A stretch of DNA of 35,569 nt from an uncultured Treponema sp. GTDB lineage: Bacteria > Spirochaetota > Spirochaetia > Treponematales > Treponemataceae. Position 1 is the first letter of the stretch. Each line of letters opens with the position of its first letter. Shown one piece after another: positions 17,470 through 25,730 of this stretch. The notes under the pieces were generated by a model, which saw only the letters and a list, made by a program, of their open reading frames with translations, did not search any database and was not told the origin of the DNA. The DNA lies in assembly GCA_937892225.1 (NCBI GenBank), contig CALAUH010000143.1:1-35569 (forward strand). Direction: 5' to 3'. The translations under genes were made by a program, and so were the position numbers.

Positions 17470-18029
17470 TTTTCGTTTTCCCGACCAGGTCTAGCATCTC
17501 CAGTAATCCATGTTTCAATTATATCAAAGAATCCTAGTTTCTGGATAAATTTTGTGAATGATTCTTCAGTAAAATCGATGAAATATCGGCCGTTGCGTTC
17601 GCCTTCAAAATTTCCGTACTTAAATGATGTGTAGAATATACCGTCGGCTTTTAATGCAACGTGGATTTTTTCAATTATGATTGCGAGTTCTTCTTTGTTA
17701 GCGTGAAGGATTGATGAACAAGCCCAAACTGCGTCGTATTTATTTACTTCAGATAATTCTGTGAAAAGCTGATTTTTTACTTGGATACCGGTAAAGTCAC
17801 TAGCTACATTGCAGAGCTCTTTTGAACCGTCTGTGGCTTCTACTTGGTAGCCTTTTTCCAGGAAGTATTTTGTGTCGCGTCCGGAACCACAGCCAAAGTC
17901 TAGAATTATAGATGCTGGCTGGAACTTGGATGTAAAACGAGTCCAGGCTTCGGTCATTTGGACGGATTGGGTGGATTCTACAAAAGAGGAGGTGTTGGTG
18001 TTGTAGTAGTTCAGCGTATTTTCTATCAT
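17439..18029 (-). CDS. Class I SAM-dependent methyltransferase
   Basis: A 196-residue methyltransferase with motif I ILDFGCGSGRDTKYF at residues about 43-57, an acidic end of strand 2 (VEATDGSKEL), motif IV-like YDAVWACSSILHA and a post-core strand GIFYTSFKYG. The size and HANKEEL region fit small TehB/UbiE-like enzymes; no NPPY motif is present, so it is not an N6-adenine DNA methylase. The substrate is unknown. It overlaps McrC by 4 nt (ATGA) and the PLD-helicase by 31 nt, so it belongs to the same transcript. The pairing of this type of methyltransferase with the PLD-helicase suggests joint function, but this is inferred. Confidence 0.85.
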   Translation of the reverse strand: MIENTLNYYNTNTSSFVESTQSVQMTEAWTRFTSKFQPASIILDFGCGSGRDTKYFLEKGYQVEATDGSKELCNVASDFTGIQVKNQLFTELSEVNKYDAVWACSSILHANKEELAIIIEKIHVALKADGIFYTSFKYGNFEGERNGRYFIDFTEESFTKFIQKLGFFDIIETWITGDARPGRENEKWLNVILRKI

Positions 18030-19348
18030 TTATTCACCTTATATGGAAGTTCTATGCAAATTCTATAAAAATCTTTATAAAATTTTGATTTAGCATTACT
18101 TTTAATTTGATTATCAGCATTGTTTATTATTTCAGCTAATGATGTTTTTATATTAAACTCTGGAATTTGAGACATCTTTTTTTCATTTTCTTCATCAGCT
18201 TTTTCTTTTTCTGGATAAATTAGTACACATTTGATGCATTCGTTATCATCTGCTTTTAAAAGATTTCGAATTTTAATATCTCTTCCATATCCACTAAGTT
18301 GCTGTATATTACTCCATTCAAAACTTTTGGTATCTGAATCTTTGTATTTTGTATCAAGAATAAGTTTATCTGATAAACATACAAAATCAGCAATTCCAGA
18401 ATGTCCTGAAACTTGATACTTAATTTGATTACCATATTTTTCTTTCAAAATTCCTAAAACATAATGTTCATACAATAAGGACATATCAATCCAAAAAGGA
18501 GGTACTGACTGTTTTTCACTTTCATTCTCTATATTAGTGATATTAAAATCATAGTGCTGCAGAATAAGCTTTGCTAATCTAATTGCTTCTGAATAATCTT
18601 TGTAAAGTTTATTGGTTTTAATATTTTTTACAGCCCAAATTTGAATATCATCATCTACGTTAGTGAAATATGAAAGAGATTGATTTATTTGTTTTGATAA
18701 TTCTGTATAAGTTGTATGTCCTTCTAATCTTGAAAGAACTTGTTTTGAAAATAGTAACGCCTTTTTTAGTAATCTATTTTCCAAGGTATTTTCAGAATAT
18801 TCTTGATAATTACAATAGAATTTGTCTAATCTTTTAACCTGAATATTCTTTCGATCATTAGGAAGTATCTTTAATTTACCCTTTATTTTATGAATATTTT
18901 CTTCTTTCCTTATGTACCCTTTTTTTAAGCCCTTTGGAAATATATTTCTAAGAACTGATAAATAATGTACGACGATTAATGGCGATAATACATTACTACT
19001 AAAAGCATCAGTTTTTATTTTCGGACTTGTTAGGTCTATATTATATATTCTAGAAAAAGAGTCTATTTCAATTCCGCTCTTAATACACTGATCATACATC
19101 TTCAAAAAATCAATATTTTCAAATTTTGGAGTAATTACAAGGTCCGTATCTAGAACATGCTGTGCACCAATATTGAAAGATGTATAAAAATTTTTATCCT
19201 TAATATTATATTCAAAGAAAGAATGACCGTCATATTCATTTTTTCCATTTCTCAAGGGAAATGAATATTTTTCTTTTTCTTTGAGTTCAAAAGAAGGAAA
19301 TAACTGAGAATTAATAATTGTATGTTCTTTTACTACGACTAATCTCAT
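18026..19348 (-). CDS. mcrC: McrC, nuclease subunit of the type IV restriction system
   Basis: A 440-residue protein with the McrC layout: a beta-rich N-terminal half, then a PD-(D/E)XK nuclease with HSGIADFVCLSDKLILDTKYK near residue 330 (Asp in ADF and Asp-x-Lys in LDTKYK), and FEWSNIQQLSGYGR after it. With McrB it cuts DNA carrying modified cytosines after GTP-driven translocation. Its start overlaps the mcrB stop by 4 nt (ATGA), and its end overlaps the methyltransferase by 4 nt, a tight operon. The family assignment is secure; the exact modified base recognised cannot be told. Confidence 0.9.
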   Translation of the reverse strand: MRLVVVKEHTIINSQLFPSFELKEKEKYSFPLRNGKNEYDGHSFFEYNIKDKNFYTSFNIGAQHVLDTDLVITPKFENIDFLKMYDQCIKSGIEIDSFSRIYNIDLTSPKIKTDAFSSNVLSPLIVVHYLSVLRNIFPKGLKKGYIRKEENIHKIKGKLKILPNDRKNIQVKRLDKFYCNYQEYSENTLENRLLKKALLFSKQVLSRLEGHTTYTELSKQINQSLSYFTNVDDDIQIWAVKNIKTNKLYKDYSEAIRLAKLILQHYDFNITNIENESEKQSVPPFWIDMSLLYEHYVLGILKEKYGNQIKYQVSGHSGIADFVCLSDKLILDTKYKDSDTKSFEWSNIQQLSGYGRDIKIRNLLKADDNECIKCVLIYPEKEKADEENEKKMSQIPEFNIKTSLAEIINNADNQIKSNAKSKFYKDFYRICIELPYKVNK

Positions 19349-21219
19349 TCTTCAGCAGGATTATAGACAGAAAGATTTTTCCAAGAGTCAAAATATTTTT
19401 TTGCTTCTTTTTTCGGGCAATTTAAAATGCCATCTTTTAAATATTCCTGAATAAGAGGAATTGCTTCATAATTAATTTTATGATTTAGCTCGTCTGCATC
19501 TTTTGCCATAAAATAACTGTGTCCAATCATAAGATCATCAATCTCCATATCGTCAGAATTATATTTCTGGATAAAATATGCGAAACTACCTTTAATTTGA
19601 TTATCATCATCCCAAGAAAGTTCTGGATTACCAAATAAATTTAATGCTTTGTCTTGTAACACATTATTATTTTCATAATGCTTTTCTATAAAATTTTTGT
19701 TAGCCTTTAATGTAATAAAATCAAAACGCCTTCTTAAAGCATAATCTAAAACACCTGTACTGCGGTCAGTTGTATTCATAGTACCTAAGACATATAGATT
19801 AGAGGGAACACTAAAAGGAAGTTTAGAATATGGAAGTTTTGCTTTGATTTCATTAATTTCCCCTTCTCTCTTATCTGTTTCAAGGAGAGTAATAAGCTCT
19901 CCAAAAATCTTTGAAATATTTCCTCTGTTAATTTCATCAATTATTAATACGTAAGGCTCTTTTTTTATATTTGCAGATACTTTCAGACCAAGTTTGTCCT
20001 TCATATATGCAACTACACCTTCAAAATATCCACTCCAGTAAATATAAACTTCTTCATCAAGAAGTTGTTTGTAAATATTTTCTTTAGTCAAAACTCCTTG
20101 TTTTTCATATTTTTCACCTGTATGAAGCCTTAGATTTTTATTTCTATTTACTGTTACTCCAAAAGAACTTCCTGTTGGTGTTGTAAGTTTTAAAACTTTG
20201 TCGGTTGTTGTATTTTCAGAATTATTTTTTTCATTATTTACTACTTCAAGTAATTTTTCATAAACTTCATTAAAATTGTTTTCAACTTTTGAATTTATAC
20301 ATATTTGCTTAAATATGCCATCTTCGATTATGTATTCAACATTTTTGCCATCTTGTGTTAATTGGGGTTTCAGTCCCTCAACAAAATCTTCATAATCCAT
20401 AGATTGATGGAAGGTTGTAAAAGAAATTCTATTACTTTGGAAAAGACGATTATATTCTGTCATAAGTTTTTTACGATCATCAAAATCCTTAAAGTTTGGA
20501 TTACAAATAGAAACTGCAATTACGGCACTTGAATATGTTTTTCCAGTTCCAGGAGCCCCTTGTAAGATTAAGTTCTTTTTCTCTTCCAACAATTCTTTAG
20601 CATCAAAAATTTCACTCATTCTTTTCTCCATTTTGTAATTATTTAATAGTTTATTATATGTCTTATTATCATATCTTTTAAAACATTCAATATAAAAAAG
20701 TTTTAAACAATCATTAGGTTTAGAAGAACCATCAAATAATCCTAATTCAGTTATGTTAAAAGGACCCGAAATTACTTCTTCCCAATCCTTTTTTTCTATT
20801 ATTTTTCCATTTTTATCTTTTTTCTTTTTATAATGAACTTCAATATAAGAAAAACTGGTGATTTCTTTTTGATAATTGTAATCTGTAACTATATTGAATG
20901 AATAACCTTCCCAATTAAAATAGGAACGATGAGATAAGTAATTCCCATAATTATTCATTACATTGAAACAAAGCTTAGAATTACAGTATTCATCTAAACC
21001 ATTTACTAACTGTTGAATGTTAGAACCATTCCATCCCTGTCCCTGAATACAAAATGATGGTAAATCTTTTATCTGTTCAATATATTCTTTATAGCCCTTT
21101 GTTTTTCCTATTTTTGAGGATTTATCTTGTATACTCTGTACATATTCAAGATGAGAAACAAAATATTCCAGTAAGATTTTAAATCTTTGGTAATCATCTA
21201 ATTTTTTTACAATTTTCAT
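19345..21219 (-). CDS. mcrB: McrB, GTP-dependent motor subunit of the type IV restriction system
   Basis: A 624-residue protein. Residues 1-200 form a variable N-terminal region expected to recognise DNA; YNWEG-like aromatic patches are present (SYFNWEGYSF). The AAA+ motor starts near 215: Walker A LILQGAPGTGKTYSSA (221-228), then FTTFHQSMDYEDFVEGLKP, Walker B VLIIDEINRGNISKIFGEL, and the McrB signature LGTMNTTDRSTG followed by LRRRFDF. These mark the GTP-using McrB clade. A 91-nt gap separates it from hsdR and contains a candidate promoter, so the mcr genes may be transcribed separately. Confidence 0.92.
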   Translation of the reverse strand: MKIVKKLDDYQRFKILLEYFVSHLEYVQSIQDKSSKIGKTKGYKEYIEQIKDLPSFCIQGQGWNGSNIQQLVNGLDEYCNSKLCFNVMNNYGNYLSHRSYFNWEGYSFNIVTDYNYQKEITSFSYIEVHYKKKKDKNGKIIEKKDWEEVISGPFNITELGLFDGSSKPNDCLKLFYIECFKRYDNKTYNKLLNNYKMEKRMSEIFDAKELLEEKKNLILQGAPGTGKTYSSAVIAVSICNPNFKDFDDRKKLMTEYNRLFQSNRISFTTFHQSMDYEDFVEGLKPQLTQDGKNVEYIIEDGIFKQICINSKVENNFNEVYEKLLEVVNNEKNNSENTTTDKVLKLTTPTGSSFGVTVNRNKNLRLHTGEKYEKQGVLTKENIYKQLLDEEVYIYWSGYFEGVVAYMKDKLGLKVSANIKKEPYVLIIDEINRGNISKIFGELITLLETDKREGEINEIKAKLPYSKLPFSVPSNLYVLGTMNTTDRSTGVLDYALRRRFDFITLKANKNFIEKHYENNNVLQDKALNLFGNPELSWDDDNQIKGSFAYFIQKYNSDDMEIDDLMIGHSYFMAKDADELNHKINYEAIPLIQEYLKDGILNCPKKEAKKYFDSWKNLSVYNPAEE

Positions 21220-21242
21220 TTATAATTTTCCCAATTTCAGTG

Positions 21243-21269
21243 TTTATATTTCTAACTAATAAAAATCAA
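21243..21269 (-). promoter_or_regulatory. Possible promoter for the mcrBC operon
   Basis: Minus strand TTGATT, a 15-nt spacer, then TATAAA, ending about 24 nt before the mcrB start. The spacer is short, so this is weak. A short palindrome, AACCTTTAAGGTT, followed by TTG lies just upstream and might end the hsd transcript. Confidence 0.3.
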
Positions 21270-21310
21270 GTTTAACAAAACCTTAAAGGTTAGCTCCAAA
21301 CAAAAAAATC

Positions 21311-24300
21311 CTATAAATCCATTCCACCATTCAAGACGAACTGTCTCAGGACTTCATCAACAGCCATATTTAATTCAAATGGACTTAATTCGTGTCCTTC
21401 TTTCTTTTCTAGATAAACTTTTGCTTTATCAAGGTCCACAGAATCAACCAGATTTGAGAATCTATCAAACTCATCAATATTTGATTCATTCACATCAGCC
21501 TCAAGAATCTTCAAAAGCAAAGTTTCATCTAAGCCAAAAGTATCAATGAGTGTCTTTCTTTGCTTATTTTTTGCATTACTCTGATATTCAGCAATGTAAT
21601 CACGGAAAGTTTTCCCTTCTGTTACTACAATTTCACCACGCTCAATGTCTCCAAGGAATACATTTGCATAAAGCTGTTCTTCTTTTGTCAAAGTCTGCAT
21701 TGATTTATGCAAAAGATTTTTAGCTTCTTCAACGACTTCATCACTTTCATTCTGAGCACGAGCTTTTATGAACTTAGTAAAGTTATTGTTCATATAGTCT
21801 GCATCAATCTTTCCTGTATCAGTTTCAATGATGTAGCCTTTCAAGTCATAAGGCACTTCAGGATTGTCTCCTCCTGTGCCTCCTCCACCATTTCCCGGCC
21901 TAATTTCTTTATATCGTTGTAAAAGTGCCTGATATTCATCAAATGACATTACCATTTCAGAAATAGAACTTGTTACATTTCCGGCAGCATCTGTTACTTC
22001 AAGTTCATAAGTAGTTTTATCCCAATCAAAACCTTGAATAAGAGCTGCAGAAAGGAACTGGTTGAACTTATTAAAAGTCTTAACGAACTTAGCTTTCTCT
22101 TCCTTTGATTCCGGCACTTTTGAAAAATCTGGATTTTCTGTTTTACCTTCAGGAATTTCTTTTGACATCTTTGGGAACAAATCACAAATATCATGATACA
22201 ACTCATTCATTTTCTGAATGTTATCAGCAAGTTTTTCTACAAAGATTCCTGTTGGTCTATCACCTGAATATAGTTTGAACGCAGCCTCAATACGCTTTTC
22301 CATAGTATAAGGTTTTCTGTAATAGCGAATTGTACCAAAAGGTTTCTTATCCTCTTTGTAGTTTCTGTTTGTTCGTGAAAAAGACTGGATAATATTTTCA
22401 TATTCCATCTCTTTATCAATGTAAATTGTATTAATCCACTTTGAATCAAAACCTGTAAGCATCTGATTTACAACAATAAGAAGATCAAGTTTTTCTTCTG
22501 GAGAAATCATTAGATAAGCGTCTTTATGAGCAAGACGAGCACTTACATCTTTTTTGAAATCGGCATGAGTATCAATTTTAAAATCCATACCATATCTTTC
22601 ATTGTAATCTTTAAGGATTTCCTCAAGACCGTCCTCTTTATCCAGAACTTTATCACTGGAGTAATCAAGATTCTTATCAAAGAGAACAGTTGCCTTCATT
22701 GCCGGTATTTCCTGTTTTATCAAGCGATAATACATGATTGATTCAAGAATACTGCTTGTTGCAAAAATGGCATGGAACATTCCACCACGGTTTAGCCGAG
22801 TCCAGTTGTTTTTAATATCTTCAACAACAGCCTTTCTATGTTCTTCTGTTCTATACTGTGATTTTGGAAGATAATCTTCAAATCCTTTGATTACATTTCC
22901 TTCATCATCTGTATATGTAATCATTTTCATAGTTGTGGAATTGTATACAACGTAATAAGCCTGCTGTTTAACTGGATCAGCATTTACTTCGTCCATATCT
23001 TTTGCTTTCGCTTTTTCAAGAGCTACTACATGTTTGATGTCACTATCCTTGAACGTGCATACTCTGTATGGGTCAAATCCAAGTACATTTTTATCATTGA
23101 TACCATCTGTAATTGTGTAACGATGAAGTTCATTGCCAAAAATTGTAGATGTTTCACTCAACTTCTTTTTATTTTCATCAAAGATTGGAGTTCCAGTAAA
23201 TCCAAAAAAAACAGCTCTAGGGAATGTCCGTTTAATATCTCGATGCATATCACCAAACTGTGAACGATGACATTCATCACAGATAAATACGATATGTTTC
23301 TGTTTGATTTTTTCTACTGCATCAGCATATTTTCCGCCTTCATCAACTTTGATGCGACTCATTTTCTGTATTGAAGTTACAATAAGGCGGTCCTTTGCAC
23401 TGGAGCTTTCAAGCTTCTTTACTAGTTCCCAAGTATAGCTTGTATCTGTAACTTCACTCTGACTTTTAGCAAAACCTACATAATCATCATAAGTCTGGTC
23501 GCCAAGTTCAATACGGTCCAAAAGAAATACAACTTTATCTGCTTTATCAGATGCTGCTATAAGCTGGGCACTTTTATAGGAAGTCATTGTTTTTCCAGCA
23601 CCTGTAGTATGCCAGACATATCCTCCCATCTGGTCTCTGTCAGTCCAGTCAGGTTTGTCCCACTCATCAGAAATCTTTACAACCTTATCACGGATAGCAT
23701 TTGCAGCATAATACTGATAACTTCTCATTACCTTTAATGTTCCGTCAGTTTTATCTGCAACTGAATAATATCCGATTAACTGATGAGCCATCGGAATATT
23801 CAAGAGATGACCAACAATATCTTTCCATTCTGTATATCTACGGTTTTCACTGTCTGCCCAATGGAACTGGAAAAGTGGATTGAAATTATGTTCGCTTCCA
23901 GGATTTGCAAAATACACACCATCTTCAGGATTCATTGCTACAAATACCTGAACAAGTCCAAAAAATCCCTCAAAGATTCCTTCATGATAATAAGTTTTTA
24001 TCTGATTTATAGCTTCATTTACATGAACACCTGTTCTTTTAAGTTCAATGTGAATAAGTGGCATTCCGTTGATCAAAAGCATAAGGTCGCCACGTCGTTT
24101 AGGGAAAATACTTTTTGGCTTATTAAACTGTGGCTGCTGTGCTATCTGGTAACTACTTATACCACCTGCTATCTGGTCAGGGTCATAAATGCGAAGGTGA
24201 ACTGTCTTATCATAATTTTCTTTATCTTCTTTATTGTCTCGCTTAATTGAAACAAGGCCATGAGTAATAAAGGCATTTATGTTATTTGGAGTATTGAGTT

Positions 24301-24523
24301 CCTTTATCTGCTTAATAATTTGCTCCATCTCACTGTCTGTAAGAGGAAAATCACCAAGTTCTGATCGTCCTCGATTATTTCGGAAGATGATATTTGCCCA
24401 GTTTTTAAGCAAATCTTCTTCTGTAGGATATCGAAGAATATTTGTGTCCCAACCTTTATGAGGTGCCATTATTTTTATAACTGCTTCTTCAAAATCACTT
24501 TCTTTTGTAAATATATCTGCCAT
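21311..24523 (-). CDS. hsdR: Type I restriction enzyme, R (motor/nuclease) subunit
   Basis: A 1070-residue HsdR. The N-terminal nuclease is seen as LLINGMPLIHIELKRTG (the E-x-K of a PD-(D/E)XK fold) near residue 155. The motor follows: Walker A VWHTTGAGKTMTS at about 300, VFLLDRIELGDQ, motif II FICDECHRSQFG near 415, FFGFTGTP, and in lobe two VNQMLTGFDSKW and IIQSFSRTNR. The C-terminal region has a Gly-rich linker (GNGGGGTGG) before the helical domain that docks to HsdM. It starts 10 nt after hsdS with AAGGA as ribosome site. It appears full length and intact. Confidence 0.95.
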   Translation of the reverse strand: MADIFTKESDFEEAVIKIMAPHKGWDTNILRYPTEEDLLKNWANIIFRNNRGRSELGDFPLTDSEMEQIIKQIKELNTPNNINAFITHGLVSIKRDNKEDKENYDKTVHLRIYDPDQIAGGISSYQIAQQPQFNKPKSIFPKRRGDLMLLINGMPLIHIELKRTGVHVNEAINQIKTYYHEGIFEGFFGLVQVFVAMNPEDGVYFANPGSEHNFNPLFQFHWADSENRRYTEWKDIVGHLLNIPMAHQLIGYYSVADKTDGTLKVMRSYQYYAANAIRDKVVKISDEWDKPDWTDRDQMGGYVWHTTGAGKTMTSYKSAQLIAASDKADKVVFLLDRIELGDQTYDDYVGFAKSQSEVTDTSYTWELVKKLESSSAKDRLIVTSIQKMSRIKVDEGGKYADAVEKIKQKHIVFICDECHRSQFGDMHRDIKRTFPRAVFFGFTGTPIFDENKKKLSETSTIFGNELHRYTITDGINDKNVLGFDPYRVCTFKDSDIKHVVALEKAKAKDMDEVNADPVKQQAYYVVYNSTTMKMITYTDDEGNVIKGFEDYLPKSQYRTEEHRKAVVEDIKNNWTRLNRGGMFHAIFATSSILESIMYYRLIKQEIPAMKATVLFDKNLDYSSDKVLDKEDGLEEILKDYNERYGMDFKIDTHADFKKDVSARLAHKDAYLMISPEEKLDLLIVVNQMLTGFDSKWINTIYIDKEMEYENIIQSFSRTNRNYKEDKKPFGTIRYYRKPYTMEKRIEAAFKLYSGDRPTGIFVEKLADNIQKMNELYHDICDLFPKMSKEIPEGKTENPDFSKVPESKEEKAKFVKTFNKFNQFLSAALIQGFDWDKTTYELEVTDAAGNVTSSISEMVMSFDEYQALLQRYKEIRPGNGGGGTGGDNPEVPYDLKGYIIETDTGKIDADYMNNNFTKFIKARAQNESDEVVEEAKNLLHKSMQTLTKEEQLYANVFLGDIERGEIVVTEGKTFRDYIAEYQSNAKNKQRKTLIDTFGLDETLLLKILEADVNESNIDEFDRFSNLVDSVDLDKAKVYLEKKEGHELSPFELNMAVDEVLRQFVLNGGMDL

Positions 24524-24533
24524 TGATTTTTCC

Positions 24534-25730
24534 TTACACGAACATTTTTTCTAAGAGAGACTTTTTAAAAGTTTTGAGCAAATCAAGTTTTTGAGATTGC
24601 GTTGTTATCAACGAATCAAGATTTCGTAATGTTTCAACGACTTGTTTTTGTTCATTTTCTTCTGGAAACTTAACTGTTATTTGACTCAATTCTGGATATT
24701 TCAAATTCCATGTATCAGAAGTTAAACCTTGTGAATTAACTTCAAATGTATGAATCATCTCATCTGTTTTAAACAAATAAGCAAAAAAAGCTGGATTTAT
24801 TCCTTCAGCTGGAATAATTACTGTATAAGCTGGACTTACAATTCCTGTATATCTTGAATAACCAGAAGCCCCTTGCCACATTCTCATCGAATTGTAGGCA
24901 ATATCATTTTCTCGAACAACTTTATAATTAGATTTGTCAGAACTTGAACTGTCATGTCTATCCAATTCAGAAGCTTTTACAACTCCATAATTAATAGTGA
25001 CAGATAATAGTTCTCCTTCAGAACTTCTCTCATTTCGTTCTGAAAAAATTTGACCTATTTTCTTTTCTTCCCAATCTCCACTAAATCCTTCCAATCTTAT
25101 TTCTGGAACTTTACTTCCTTCTAGTGGAAACATTTTCTGAAGCATTGTCTTTTTGAGAGTTTTTGTCTTATCGAGTTTTTCCTGTGTCAGAAGAATCTGC
25201 TGATCAAGATTTTTGAAAAATAAGCCAATTTGCTGTTGTTCGTTAAAATCTTTTGCAACTATTCTAGGAATATTCAAAAACTCCTTTATTCCTAACACTC
25301 TATTTCGTCCAGCACCACCAGGAGAAGCTAAAATTAAAGCCATTCGAAACTCAGGATCTAAAATTGCATATTTGAAATAATTTGGATAATATCCGTTGTT
25401 AAATTTAAACTGGGGAAATCTATGGGAAACAATTTTCCCTTCATCAGATTCGTCTGTGACAGTAATTGCTAATTCCCAAGCAAAGGTAATATTTGTAATC
25501 AAATTATTAGCTTCAACAATATACATTGTATCAACATCCAATGCATTTCTCGCTTCAACCCATTCATGAAAAGTTCCCCTAGCAAAACTTCTAACACCGA
25601 GTCTTTCATAATCTTTTTTTGGTGTAGGAATTGGTTTCATATTTTGAGTTACAATATCACCTAATTTCTTTTCTTCCCAATCGCCATCAAAACCTTCAAA
25701 TCTTAATTCAGGTGTTTTTCTATCTGCCAT
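24534..25730 (-). CDS. hsdS: Type I restriction enzyme, S (specificity) subunit
   Basis: A 398-residue HsdS with two target recognition domains, each preceded by near-identical text: PELRFEGFDGDWEEKKLG at residues 8-25 and PEIRLEGFSGDWEEKKIG near 210. Each is followed by a long conserved helix (LDQQILLTQEKLDKTKTLKK and LDSLITTQSQKLDLLKTFKK). The pair sets the spacing between the two half-sites of the target. Its ATG shares one base with the hsdM stop (TAATG), so translation is coupled. The sites recognised cannot be predicted by eye. Confidence 0.93.
   Translation of the reverse strand: MADRKTPELRFEGFDGDWEEKKLGDIVTQNMKPIPTPKKDYERLGVRSFARGTFHEWVEARNALDVDTMYIVEANNLITNITFAWELAITVTDESDEGKIVSHRFPQFKFNNGYYPNYFKYAILDPEFRMALILASPGGAGRNRVLGIKEFLNIPRIVAKDFNEQQQIGLFFKNLDQQILLTQEKLDKTKTLKKTMLQKMFPLEGSKVPEIRLEGFSGDWEEKKIGQIFSERNERSSEGELLSVTINYGVVKASELDRHDSSSSDKSNYKVVRENDIAYNSMRMWQGASGYSRYTGIVSPAYTVIIPAEGINPAFFAYLFKTDEMIHTFEVNSQGLTSDTWNLKYPELSQITVKFPEENEQKQVVETLRNLDSLITTQSQKLDLLKTFKKSLLEKMFV

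Noticed and set aside
23783..24250. Plus-strand open frame of 155 codons opposite hsdR
   Set aside because: It is antisense to a fully conserved hsdR region; its protein has no recognisable domain.
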